Positions 13,695 through 24,351 of a DNA stretch of 64,000 bases are shown here, one piece after another (position 1 is the stretch's first letter; each line of letters begins with the position of its first letter). The stretch is taken from assembly GCA_947561585.1 (NCBI GenBank), contig CANNZV010000332.1, positions 495,984-559,983 on the forward strand, written 5' to 3'. The position numbers were made by a program, and so were the translations under genes. The notes beneath the pieces are model-generated. The model saw nothing but the letters and a program-made list of their open reading frames with translations. It did no database searches and was not told the DNA's origin. Source of the DNA: Caprella mutica (Eukaryota > Arthropoda > Malacostraca > Amphipoda > Caprellidae).

Positions 13695-14290
13695 TAATAG
13701 GTTTAACGTCTGCGTCGGAACTGAAGGCCATATCGCTCACGTCAAAAGGATACAGATACAAGGGACTGGAAGAAGCAGTCAGAAAGGAAAGTGGCTCCAT
13801 GAACAAAGTCACATACCACCAGTCGGTACAATGCTAATGGATACAGAAAAGCTACTCCGTAAACACAGTCACTTATCAGTGAATGTGAAGGGACACAAAT
13901 ACCGGTGGCTGTACACATGGATGAAAGAGGAAAATGAAGAGGTGATATTAAAAGAAATAACATTAAAAATTTAAATAGAATCACATAAACTAAACTAAGA
14001 GTTGGATACTAATGAAGCGTGAAAATGGACGTGATTATCCACCAGTTGGTGAAATCTTATGGATGTAAGAAAGTTACTCTGACTATACAGTCATTACCAA
14101 AAAACACAAGCACCAGTGACTGCACTACAGATGGAAGAGGAAAATGAAGAGGTGATAGCAAAAAATCTTACGATCTCTCAATTGAAGAGAGTCCATCACC
14201 AAAAAAAAAACTAAAATTAGTGTTATAAAAAGAATTAACATGTTAAAAATGACAATAGATAATTCAAATTACAACAGTTCTCCTCTTATA
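13695..14290. repeat. Dispersed repeat, copy 1 (decayed, once-coding look)
   Basis: Shares long diverged similarity with about 40165-40565 in the same orientation: common blocks include GTCTGCKTCGGAAC, ACAAGGGACTGGAAGAAGCA, AAAGCTACTCCGT and ACACAAGCACC. The second half partly repeats the first (GGAAGAGGAAAATGAAGAGG occurs twice). Short forward stretches read like protein but stops interrupt them. Probably a decayed transposon. Confidence 0.5.
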
Positions 14291-14792
14291 TCCTCCACTA
14301 AGAATATATTCCAGATAAAGCCTTCAGCTGTTATAAAAAGATGAACAGTCGAATTGAGAGTAAAAAGATAGGTAGAGGATCTTTAAACTATGTGATATCT
14401 TGAATAAATAACTATAGAATAAACCTACCTACACAGCAATCTGGATTAGCCATTCCTATAACCATAAAAGAAGTCTTAGATAACCACATGCATTCTATAA
14501 GTGAAAAGGCTTTGAAATCATCAAATTGAGCAAAAATCATCACCTTCAGATATATCCACAATTTTCTCAACGCCACCACTGACAACAAATAAAAGTTATA
14601 AAACCATTAATTGAATTTGTCATTATGTAAATTATCTAATTCGGTGAACACGTCAGTTCCACACAAATCCAATACAAAAAAAGTTAGTAGCTATTAAAGA
14701 GCCATTTCTCAGTAGCATTTTTTGTTTCATATAATTATTAACACTTTCAAATTTAAGATTTCCACAGAGACATCTTTACATACCATTTTCGC

Positions 14793-14798
14793 TTTATT
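14793..14798 (-). terminator. Candidate poly(A) signal of LKB1
   Basis: AATAAA on the minus strand, about 280 bases after the LKB1 stop codon. It is the first such hexamer I see downstream. Cleavage-site evidence is absent. Confidence 0.3.
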
Positions 14799-14933
14799 TT
14801 GAACACAATCCATTGAATAGGGAAACTGATTCACAAGTATATAGTTAGCTGCTTGGAGAACATTCACCATTTTAGTGATCTTTCTTCAGTATGTTGCCTG
14901 AACTTACGTCCATTCAGGCAGACTGTAGTGAAC

Positions 14934-15085
14934 TAAAGTCATCAAAGCTTCGTTAGGACTGAAGTGAACTAAAATCATCAAAGCTTCGTTAGGACTGAAG
15001 TGAGTTCAGTCACTTCAGTCATCAAAGCTTTGTCAGGACTGAAGTGAGTTCAGTCACTTCAGTCATCAAAGCTTTGTCAGGACTG
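14934..15085. repeat. Tandem repeat spanning the LKB1 stop codon
   Basis: Four copies of a 36-45 bp unit containing ACTGAAGTGA and CATCAAAGCTT. The last copy runs into the final codons: the TGA at 15077-15079 lies inside GCTTTGTCAGGACTGA, so the gene's stop and the start of its 3' UTR are part of the repeat. Confidence 0.8.
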
Positions 15086-15222
15086 AGAGCAGGAGGTCAG
15101 GCTCTTGAAGCTGATGCAGGAGGTAGGTTTCCTCTTCTTTCTCTTCTGCAGGTCTGAAGGTGGTCTGTGTGCCGGTGAGTTGAAGCCATTAGCCATCTCA
15201 GCGCGAGAGGCGGCGGCAGCAG
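15077..15222 (-). CDS. Lkb1: LKB1 coding exon 8 with CaaX box
   Basis: Residues 356-403: an alanine run, then a basic stretch KRKKRK, then [11 protein letters not shown] and stop. CSQS fits a farnesylation box. The preceding Ser/Thr correspond roughly in place to the phosphorylated RRLS just before the vertebrate CKQQ. Acceptor GACTGCTTCAG; phase (1+2) agrees with exon 7. Confidence 0.85.
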
Positions 15223-18200
15223 CTGAAGCAGTCAAAGGAAAAAAATGCATGGGAGAAAAATCATTTAAGCCAACTCTTTAGTACATAGCAATTAATAACT
15301 ACTGACAAACCAGGACTCAAAGAGAAAAGAATAAATACTCTTAAAATCATGGCTAATCAGTACCATCTTGTCTACCCGAATTATTTTACAAATTTGCGAG
15401 GGAAATGGTCAACATCAATGAACTGGAATCTAATGTTCAAAACATCAATGAATGTTGAATCTAATGTTCAACATCAATGAATGTTGAATCTAATGTTCAA
15501 CATCAATGGATTGTTCTAATACTCGTCCTAATGTGACTTATTAATATATTGAAATAATGATCAGCCATTTTAACTAGCTATTTTAACCTAACTAGTTTTA
15601 GTGCCCAATGTTAAGGGCCGTACACACGCAGGGTTTTTTAAGTCTTTCCACCAGACTTTTTACTAAGCTCCTCCTACTTTTTCTACAAGAATATAAGAAA
15701 AAACGATATAAATCGTATAATTATTATTTTATTATAGTTGGTATCCATGATACCTGCAGGTATTTCTTGTGGAAAAAGTAGGAGGAGCTTAGTAAAAAGT
15801 CGGGTGGAAAGACTTAAAAAAAAACCTGCGTGTGTATGGCCCTTTATTAAGGATGCACACTGACCATTGAGTTCCCTTTCCGTCATGTACTCAGGCGTGT
15901 CCTCAGGGTAGTGGTGTGCCTGAAGGTAGGGAATGACTGTACAGGCATGCACATCTCTCTCGGTCTTGCCAAACAGGGAAATCTCAGCATCAATAGCTTG
16001 CTTCACCACCCTGTTGTCCACCCAACTGAAATACAAATAACAATTATTGAATTTAGATGATAATAATAAATATTAATGAATAAAGCTCTGATAGAAGTAA
16101 AATTTAGTTATTATTTAAGAAATATTTAAAAAAATTAGATATTAAAAATGATAGTTTTAGTAAGTGAAAATGTGTTTATATTTTTAAAAAATAAAAATCT
16201 GACAGTACCTAGTAAAGTTTGATTGATTTAATTTTTTTTTTGTTTGAAAAGACAATATTTTTCCATTAAAAACAAGATTGATTTAATTAGAAATATACAA
16301 AAAATTGATAGATAGAAAAATATTTCAAAATTGAAATCCATCAAAAATATTATAATTGTTTTCACAGCATGACAACCTTCACTCACTTATGTTTCCTAAT
16401 TTGTTTGAGGGATATCCTATCGAAAGGGTCCTTTATGAGCATTCCTTTCAGCAGATCACCAAGAGACTCGGGGAAATCATCAGGAATAACTAGATCGTCA
16501 TTGCAGACACTTTCAAATATCCTGAAGATGTTAATGCCATTGAAAGGGTAGTCACCACTCACCAGGTTGAATCTGAGAGGAATTTAAAAGAAGAATATAA
16601 AGCTATATATGAAAGAATAGAATTAAAGGAGGGAGATGAAGCTTTTATTCACTATTTATTGTTGAATACAGTAAATTAATGTTAGAAATAAAAATTTGAG
16701 AAAAAATAGCAATGGTATAAGATAATAAGTAGTTATTACAGTGTGTCCGTAAAAAATGTATCTACTGCCATTGAATTAAGTACTTTGCAAAATTCATTAA
16801 TTAATCTACGTATCTATGGTACCAATATAATACGCATATTATCGTAGAATTATGAATTTTTAGAATCAATGGCAGGGGATACATTTTTTGCGGACACACT
16901 GTATGGTTCAATCTATAAGCACGATAGATAGAAAAATAATTCTATAGAAAGCTACTTACTAAAATGATTAATAGGCACCAACACACTAAAGAGGCACCAA
17001 CACAGTAAAGAGGCACCAACACACTAAAGAGGCACCAACACACTAAAGAGACACCAACACACTAAAGAGGCACCAACACACTAAAGAGGCACCAACACAC
17101 TAAAGAGGCACCAACACACTAAAGAGGCACCAACACACTAAAGAGGCACCAACACACTAAAGAGGCACCAACACACTAAAGAGGCACCAACACACTAAAG
17201 AGGCACCAACACACTAAAGAGGCACCAACACACTAAAGAGGCACCAACACACTAAAGAGGCACCAACACACTAAAGAGGCACCAACACACTAAAGAGGCA
17301 CCAACACACTAAAGAGGCACCGACACACTAAAGAGGCACCAACACACTAAAGAGGCACCAACACACTAAAGAGGCACCAACACACTAAAGAGGCACCAAC
17401 ACAATAAAGAGGCACCAACACACTAAAGAGGCACCAACACACTAAAGAGGCACCAACACACTAAAGAGGCACAAGCACAATAAAGAGGCACCAACACACT
17501 AAAGAGGCACAAGCACAATAAAGAGGCACAAGCACAATAAAGAGGCACAAGCACAATAAAGAGGCACCAACACACTAAAGAGGCACCAACACACTAAAGA
17601 GGCACCAACACACTAAAGAGGCACCAACACACTAAAGAGGCACCAACACACTAAAGAGGCACCAACACACTAAAGAGGCACCAACACACTAAAGAGGCAC
17701 CAACACACTAAAGAGGCACCAACACACTAAAGAGGCACCGACACACTAAAGAGGCACCAACACACTAAAGAGGCACCAACACACTAAAGAGGCACCAACA
17801 CACTAAAGAGGCACCAACACAATAAAGAGGCACCAACACACTAAAGAGGCACCAACACACTAAAGAGGCACCAACACACTAAAGAGGCACCAACACACTA
17901 AAGAGGCACCAACACAATAAAGAGGCACCAACACACTAAAGAGGCACCAACACACTAAAGAGGCACCAACACACTAAAGAGGCACAAGCACAATAAAGAG
18001 GCACCAACACACTAAAGAGGCACAAGCACAATAAAGAGGCACAAGCACAATAAAGAGGCACCAACACAATAAAGAGGCACCAACACAATAAAGAGGCACC
18101 AACACAATAAAGAGGCACCAACACAATAAAGAGCCACCAACACAATAAAGAGGCACCAACACAATAAAGAGGCACCAACACAATAAAGAGGCACCAACAC

Positions 18201-20230
18201 ACTAAAGAGGCACCAAAAGAGAATAGCTAGATACTAAAATGGTTGGATAAGCACCAGTAGTTGGCACTCACAAAGTACAGCCTGCACTCCAGACGTCTAA
18301 TTTGAAACCAGGGAACTCGTTGTAAGTCCCCCCAGCAACTTCAGGGGGCTGGAACATGGGACTGCCTTGACTTTGAGTGATTAGGTCACTGCCTGTCAGT
18401 ATATCCAGTTGCTGAGAGAAAGAGAGTAAGACTTTAGTAAGTGATCACAGTTAAGAGCCGAACACACGCATGATTTTCCACCAGACTTTATACTAAGCTC
18501 CTCCAATTTTTACCACGAGACTTTTGAATCATAAGAAAATACGATATAGCAAATTATTATTTGATTGTTATTATCTAATTGGATGCCAGCAACTAATGGG
18601 ATTTTTACATTGTAGAAACAAATGGGATTTGGAAATAGGAATAGAAGAAATGAGCCTTAAATATCCGTTGCACACATCATTAGTTTTCAATATAATATCC
18701 AATATTAGCACAAATTTAATCATTATAATACCATAACACTTCAGTTATAAAATAGATGAAATAAATAAGGTAGCCAGTACCTCGGCAACACCAAAGTCTA
18801 TAATTTTGAGGGTAGAGTCATTAGTGAGTAGCAAATTTCCAGGTTTGATGTCCTTATGAATGACTCCTTGACTGTGAAGGAACTCCAAACCATCCAGAAG
18901 CTGTACGAAATACCTGCAATGAAAGTACTCCGGTAGAAAAGTGATAAAGAAATAGGGATAGAACTAATCATACAAAATGCATATGGTTACTTACTCTAAT
19001 TAGTATACCAACTTATTAATAAACAGTCTCAAAAAAGTAATCATAATTATTATAGAGCAATTCCTAGTAATACCCATCAATACTTATACTATAGTTATTG
19101 AAAGAATTATAATATTAAGAGTTTGGGATTATAAGGTAGCAGAAGTGTAGCCAAAGTGAAGTAGCTACTTACCCATGAGCTTGCCAAAATGGGAATTTTT
19201 TCTCCAAACTTTTATCAAGCATTTCTTGTAGTCCAGCAACACAGTATTCCATCATCATATAGATCTGACAGAGGAATAGTGTTTTCATCATTAAACTGCA
19301 TATCAGGATATTAAAGTCAATTAATTTAGATTAAGATTAGGATTAGTTTCAAATTATCGGTCAGTTTCACATCCTCAGTCATAAGAAAAAAAAATATATA
19401 GCTATATTGAATAATTATTATATATTTTATTTTTTCTTATATGACCTTAGATGTGCAACTGACTGATAATTCATGCCTTACCCTAGCCTAGCTATAACTT
19501 TATTATTTTGATTCAAGAATTCTTTCATTCACTGCAAAACACAGACCCATTGTGCTCAATTGAATCCTACTTATTCTGCCTACCTTTCCCTTCTCAGTAT
19601 TGTAATGGACATCACAAAGGTTTATGATGTTGTTGTGGTGGAGCTTCCTAAGGAGTCTTATCTCCCTGTTAACATTCTCAGTCCCGTGAGGTATCTTCCT
19701 CAGCGTCTTCTGCTTCATTATTTTGACAGCACATCTCTGCAGAGTAACTGAGTGAAGACACTCTTTGACTTTGGCATAGCTACCTTCACCCAATTTGGTG
19801 CCAATGATGTATGGTCCTATCAGCTGAAAAAATATTTAATTAATAAGACTATTATAAAGCTACAGATGAGATTAATGAATGTAACATATCTATATTTTCT
19901 AATTCACAAGAAAAATTAGATATATTAGTAGTTTCATTTATACAGCTAAGAGCTAACTAACTATAAAGAGTAAAGAGGCAAACAATAGCTATAACTTACA
20001 ACTGATTAATAAACTACAGCTATAAATATTATATTGAGCAAGACACCAACACTAGACTCAAATAAATATAAAGAGATGCCAAGACATTCAACTACAGTAA
20101 AATTAAGATGTCTTACCTTATACTTAAGTGCTGGATTGCTGTAGATTATATCCCCTGAATCAATCCTATTAAACAAATAGTCATCATCTCCTTCCAGGTC
20201 AGGATTTCCCAGAGTAAATCTCCCATCCAT
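15077..20230 (-). CDS. Lkb1: Serine/threonine kinase LKB1/STK11, eight coding exons
   Basis: Complete coding sequence, join of 20230-20117, 19823-19584, 19264-19173, 18913-18781, 18411-18272, 16572-16387, 16025-15865 and 15222-15077: 1212 nt, 403 residues. All introns are GT-AG and all phases agree. LKB1 works with STRAD and MO25 and phosphorylates AMPK and related kinases, controlling energy balance and polarity. Visible motifs: Gly loop GEGSYA (50-55), VK lysine K72, helix-C E92, catalytic HKDIKPGN (D170, N175), DFG (188-190), activation loop [11 protein letters not shown]. After the kinase domain comes the LKB1-specific flank ([11 protein letters not shown]) and a basic tail ending CSQS, a CaaX farnesylation box like human CKQQ. 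The start ATG has A at -3, G at +4 and an in-frame TGA 12 nt upstream. Human LKB1 is 433 residues. Third loop glycine is Ala. 5' UTR exons not located. Confidence 0.95.
15420..15510. repeat. Short tandem repeat in LKB1 intron 7
   Basis: About three copies of a roughly 30-bp unit containing CATCAATGAATGTTGAATC and TAATGTTCA. Confidence 0.75.
15614..15843. mobile_element. PIF/Harbinger-like MITE in LKB1 intron 7
   Basis: About 85-bp terminal inverted repeats beginning AGGGCCGTACACACGCAGGG and AGGGCCATACACACGCAGGT. TTA duplicates at 15611-15613 and 15844-15846. Same family as 8344-8553, but its centre (ATATAAGAAAAAACGATAT to GTTGGTATCCATGATACC) is that of the TA-flanked palindromic MITE at 12610. 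The right end stops about 20 bp from the splice donor of exon 7. Confidence 0.8.
15865..16025 (-). CDS. Lkb1: LKB1 coding exon 7
   Basis: Residues 302-356. End of the kinase domain and the flank [15 protein letters not shown], matching the SMTVVPYLEDLH of vertebrate LKB1. The frame stays open into the intron, but GTCAGT at 15864-15859 is used because it alone joins exon 8 in phase and because the readthrough sequence is a MITE. Confidence 0.88.
16387..16572 (-). CDS. Lkb1: LKB1 coding exon 6
   Basis: Residues 240-302. C-lobe: [17 protein letters not shown] and [22 protein letters not shown], parallel to the vertebrate LYPFEGDNIYKLFENI and [20 protein letters not shown]. Donor GTGAGT. Confidence 0.95.
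16739..16901. mobile_element. mariner-like MITE in LKB1 intron 5
   Basis: Terminal inverted repeats start CAGTGTGTCCGTAAAAAATG on the left and CAGTGTGTCCGCAAAAAATG on the right (reverse strand), the typical mariner end. Flanked by TA (16737-16738, 16902-16903). 163 bp, no ORF. Confidence 0.8.
16977..18218. repeat. 19-bp minisatellite inside LKB1 intron 5
   Basis: About 65 copies of GAGGCACCAACACACTAAA with variants (CGACACAC, AAGCACAAT, AACACAAT). The CGACACAC variant recurs at 17321 and 17739 with the same followers, 418 bp or exactly 22 units apart. The block makes up most of an intron of about 1.7 kb. Reverse-strand open frames (repeated [12 protein letters not shown]) are artefacts. Confidence 0.95.
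18272..18411 (-). CDS. Lkb1: LKB1 coding exon 5
   Basis: Residues 194-240. Activation segment ([18 protein letters not shown]) and [12 protein letters not shown], the LKB1 version of the APE and DxWxxG motifs. Donor GTGAGT. Confidence 0.95.
18453..18570. mobile_element. Truncated MITE in LKB1 intron 4
   Basis: Left end only of the AGGGCCGTACACACGC family (GAGCCGAACACACGCATGAT, CCACCAGACTTTATACTAAG), followed by its core (ATAAGAAAATACGATAT). No matching right end before exon 4. Confidence 0.5.
18781..18913 (-). CDS. Lkb1: LKB1 coding exon 4
   Basis: Residues 149-193. Catalytic loop [13 protein letters not shown] and magnesium motif IIDFGVAE. Vertebrate LKB1 has DLG at this place; here it is the ordinary kinase DFG. 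Acceptor ATTGCAG, donor GAG then GTACTG. Confidence 0.95.
19173..19264 (-). CDS. Lkb1: LKB1 coding exon 3
   Basis: Residues 119-149 (last codon split 2+1). Encodes the hinge ([16 protein letters not shown]), matching the MEYCVCGMQEML of vertebrate LKB1. Donor GTAAGT. Confidence 0.93.
19342..19487. mobile_element. Palindromic MITE in LKB1 intron 2
   Basis: Diverged copy of the 12610 family: TCAAATTATCGGTCAGTTTC on the left and its near complement, ending CTTACCCTA, on the right. The loop is AT-rich. Confidence 0.6.
19584..19823 (-). CDS. Lkb1: LKB1 coding exon 2
   Basis: Residues 39-118. Holds the N-lobe: [10 protein letters not shown] loop, CAVKIMK with the ATP lysine, the IPHG and [12 protein letters not shown] helix C region. 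Acceptor TTTTTTCAG, donor AAG then GTAGGC; exactly 80 codons. Confidence 0.95.
20117..20230 (-). CDS. Lkb1: LKB1 coding exon 1
   Basis: Residues 1-38, acidic N-terminal lead ([10 protein letters not shown]) that precedes the kinase domain. Ends in phase 0 at AAG followed by GTAAGA. Confidence 0.9.
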
Positions 20231-23200
20231 AGTAGAGTGATATCACTCACACCATCTTATCACACAAAATTCTACAAACATGTTGTCAGCTGGAGCAATT
20301 TAGGTTTAAAAATCAAAAGTGATGATCTGTAATCATTTGAATAGAAACTTAGAGAGAGGATTATAAATATTGATTGAGTTACTGAAATAAACCCAAGCAA
20401 ATTAGTGAAATTATTAAGGATTTCAACATATGTTTATCACCAGCACTACTCCTAAATAAAAACTTTTAAAAATAAAGGTCATAAAATCAAATATCATCAA
20501 TTCTTTCATAATTATTGTACCTACCAAATATGTGTGAACAATCCTTAATTTCCTCATATATTTACATGTATTTTACTGAGAACAGAAGCCAAAATATAGT
20601 ATTTCTTGGGGAACAGTTTACCAGTTCCTGCAGTCTGGGAAAAGAAGATGTGAAAACAATCGACCATGTTACAGAGTAGGTCAGTCAAAGTCAATTAATT
20701 GGCTTAAATTTCAAAAGGTCAAAACTCAGATATGTCTAATTGGATTAAAATTTTGAATTAATTCCTATGTTCCCATGTTAATTTTGGCTTGAAATCTTCA
20801 AATAATTATTTTGAAGAAATTTTGGCTCAAAAATTGTCTTACAATTTTTCAGCCTCTGAAACATGGCCGACCGACAAGGACAATTCACGAATTCGGAACT
20901 TACTCAGTTTTCCTGAATACCCTCCAGCCAGAGTGGAAAACTCATATTCTGACAGTGACAGAGTTACTCATGAATACTCAACCACAGAGTTTTTTAATGA
21001 TTAACCCTGCTTAGTATTAGTAACGCAGGTAAAGCATGAAGAGTTCAATTTTTTTTTCAAACATTATGAAATATAATTAATATATAACTGATTTTTACAT
21101 AGTTAAAAGAAATTATGTGTAGTTTATGCAGAGTTGTCTTTAGGAGGAGTTCTCACATAGTTGATTTTGAATCTCTAACAGAGTTACTAGTTAATCAGAA
21201 GAAAGTTATTTTCCCACCCTGGCCCAGTGGCCCTCCAGTGACCAGTCTGCAAAAGATTCATGAAGTTGTGAAGTTTATCTGGCTACTGTTGACTGTTGAG
21301 GCCTTCACCTGGCCTTGAAGTTGAAATTAATCTTATGAATAATCTGGTGACAATTTTCCAATTAATTTCTATGTTTACATGTAATTAATGGAGAGAATTT
21401 TAAGATTTTTGGCCAATTTGGAGAGAAATTTGAAAATCTTTGGAGAGAAATTGTCCCAAAAATTAAATATCTTGAGACTGATTGTGCATGCTTTGTAGAC
21501 CTGGTTATCTGTTATCGGTACCATAACAGTTATCCAGTCTGCAGAATCAGAATATGGGACATTTTTAACATTTCCTGTGCAAACAATCCTTAATTTCTTC
21601 CTACCTTTATTTACATGTATTTTACTGAGAACAGAAGCCAAAAGGGAAGATTTCTTGGAGAACACTTTACCAGTTCCTGCAGTCTGGAATCTGGACAGTT
21701 ATGAGATCACTGATTACAGAATTTACCAAATTACAGACGGTCACTAATCCAGACTGTATTTTATGGTAAATTCCACCGACCGGCGACTTGTCTGTGGAAT
21801 TTTTCTGACACAGTCTGCAGAACATGGGACATTTTTAACATTTTCAGTGCAAACATGAAACAATCCTTAATTTCCTCCTATATTTACATGTATTTTACTG
21901 AGAACAGAAGCAAAAACAGTGGATTTCTTGGAGAACAGCTTACCAGACACCAGTTTCTGCAGTCTGGTTTTTCTCCAATGAAAATAATATTCCTGCAAAG
22001 TCGGTGGATTTTTAACTATTTATTCCTATGTTGTTACAATTAATTTCCGGTGGAAAAATGGGAAAAATGTTTGTGGATCAGCCAAATTACTGAAAAATTA
22101 TGGTGAATTTTTTCAGCTTTTAGAAAAAGTCAGTGGGATTTTTTGCACCAAAATTACAAATACAGACTAGTGACACTGGTCGCAGACCAGTCTGCAAGAG
22201 ATGCATGAAGTTATGAAGTTTTTCCGACGACTATTCTGAATTTCAGGTCCACTCTGGAAAAAGTAGTCTCTTCTGATGGATTAATTGTTAGAATTAGGTT
22301 AAATAACAGTGGGTTAACAACGTTAAGACATAGAGTTTATTTAAAGAGTAAATATGTTATACAATTAGAAGTCTATATAGAGAGATGAGTGAATCATATC
22401 TCTCTCTGAGTAATGTTAAAGACAGACTGCCTTCTGGTTCTACAAACAGGGGTATTTAACACTCGACGGAAGTGTGTTAGACTTTAGACCTTACGTCCGT
22501 TCCTCATTAAAAGTAATACATGGTTATTTAAACAATAGGTAATTTAATATAGCTGAGCTAGTCTAACAGGAAATTAATATTAAACATATAACGAGTGTGT
22601 AATACATTTAACTAAAATTTCAACATTAATTACTCTGTTGGAGTTAAGCAAACCTTTAAATAAAATAATTAATTAATGGAAACTGCATAATCCGCAGCAT
22701 TTAGCCTATAAAATTCATCTGTTAGCCTAAGGTATTTTCCACCTAGTTCAAGAGTATGTACCAAGTCACCGATTAATTGTTGACTTAGAATTTATGAAAA
22801 TAAGTATCTTTCACATATATAGGCGACTAATGAACACTTAAATTAGATTTAAAATTAAAATTGGTGACTCATAATCATAATCGGCAGAACCGCGCAATGC
22901 GCATATCTGTTGAAATGTGAACAAAGCAGCCATTTTATTTTGATATGGCGCCCAACTTGCACGATGTAGAATTCAAATTGTATGTCAGTTTTCTGTATTC
23001 GGTGTTCTTTTGATATAAATGATGTGGTCACTACTTGTCATTACAATTTGATGCTCTCCGACTAATTATCGGAAAAAAAATGAATAACTATGAAAGAAAG
23101 TATGCCTCTCTCAGGCTCTCTGTGATTGGCTGGTATCAGTTGTATGCCTCTCTCTCTCTCTCCGATTGGCTGATACCGTGATACGCTCTCAATTATGTTA

Positions 23201-23513
23201 GGTAGTTATAATAATATAGGTAGCTATATTGACAACTGACAACTTTCAAAATTGGAATTAAATTATGATGACTGACGACTGCATTACTAATTTTTGTTGA
23301 CTTATTTTTGAAAAAAAAAATGTATTGGCGACTCAATGAACACTCTCTATGAAACTAGGATTTTCCAGAGTGGTTTCAGGTCTTGAAATTAGTCTCCTGA
23401 CTCCTGAATTATTTGGCGACATTTTCCTAATTAATTCCTATGTTTAAATGTAATTAATGAAGAGTATTTGGATTTTTTTTGTGATTTTTGAGAGAAATTT
23501 GAAAATCCCTAGA
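20231..23513. repeat. MITE-rich DNA upstream of LKB1
   Basis: The 5' flank of LKB1. Several diverged copies of a family with CAGTCTGCAGAA, TTTACATGTATTTTACTGAG and AGTTCCTGCAGTCTGG (about 20560-20640, 21525-21690, 21808-21968), pieces of the CCAGTCTGTATTT family (about 21750-22165) and an interrupted CCACTCTGGAAAA element (22250-22760). The LKB1 promoter must lie here but no TATA or initiator could be assigned. Confidence 0.5.
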
Positions 23514-23665
23514 CCACTCTGGAAAATACCTTAGGCTAACAAATGAATTTTAGAGGCTAAATGGTGCGGATTATACAGTTCCCATTAAAATATTACTTTA
23601 TTTTAAGGTTTGGAAAACTCCAACAGAGATTAATCCATCAGAAAAGACCACTTTTTCCAGAGTGG
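23514..23665. mobile_element. hAT-type MITE, CCACTCTGGAAAA family, copy 2
   Basis: Terminal CCACTCTGGAAAATACC and its complement TTTTTCCAGAGTGG. Interior closely matches 10433-10586 (TAGGCTAACARATGAATTTT). A clean 8-bp duplication is not evident. Confidence 0.65.
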
Positions 23666-23836
23666 TCCCCGTCCCTGGAGAGACATTGCCCCAAAAAATA
23701 AAAATCTGGAGACTGATTGTGCATGCTTTGCAGCCTTGCAGACTGGGTCACACCGTCACAACTCAGATGTCAGATGACTTTTTTAGGCTAAATGCTTCAG
23801 ATTTAAAAAATTCCCATTAATTTAATAGTGTATTAC

Positions 23837-24351
23837 CCATGTTTTACCAGTCTGTATTTCATGGTAAATTCCACCGACTTGTCAGTGGAATTTATCTCTA
23901 TTGAAAATAATATTCTGGCAAAGTCGGTGGATTTTTAGCTATTAATTCGTATGTTACCATTCATTTTCGGTGGATAAATTGAAGAAATGTTGGTGGATCA
24001 GTCAAATTACTGGAAATTTATGGTGGATTTTTTCAGTTTTTTCAAAAAGTCAGTGGAATTTTGTGCACCAAATACAGACTGGATGTTTTAAAGTATGGAC
24101 AAAGTCGCCAGTATATTGGCGACTTTTGAGAGGTTAAATAAGTTTGAAAACTTGTAAATAACAAGTACCTAAATCAATCCTAAAATAGTCTTAAGAGATA
24201 CACATGCATCAGGCATGAAGCATAAGGATGTTTCCAAGTGTAAAATCTTCACAAGAAATTCAAATTTCTCCTTTAAAGTATCTTAAATGTGGCGACCTGG
24301 ATTCATTTTCTCACTAAACTGGCGGCTTTCCTGCCACACATTAAAACATGG
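23837..24351. mobile_element. hAT-type MITE, CCATGTTTTAA family, interrupted
   Basis: Ends CCATGTTTTA on the left and CCATGTTTTAATG on the right (reverse strand). Perfect 8-bp duplication TGTATTAC at 23829-23836 and 24352-24359. A second element sits inside near the left end (23847-24082). Relative at 52083-52364. Confidence 0.75.
23847..24082. mobile_element. hAT-type MITE, CCAGTCTGTATTT family, nested
   Basis: Ends CCAGTCTGTATTTCATGG and CCAGTCTGTATTTGGTGC (reverse strand). Perfect 8-bp duplication ATGTTTTA at 23839-23846 and 24083-24090, which is part of the outer element's own terminus. 236 bp, non-coding. Confidence 0.85.

Noticed and set aside
15683..15864. Extension of LKB1 exon 7 to the stop at 15683
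   Set aside because: The extension reads into a MITE. Splicing at GTCAGT (15864) joins exon 8 in phase and restores the CaaX tail expected for LKB1.
16977..18218. CRISPR-like array
   Set aside because: Units are contiguous 19-mers with no unique spacers, in a eukaryotic intron. The same applies to all other arrays in the window.
20789..21318. Small plus-strand frames upstream of LKB1 as possible genes
   Set aside because: They overlap repetitive MITE-like sequence, have no domain and no splice or promoter support.
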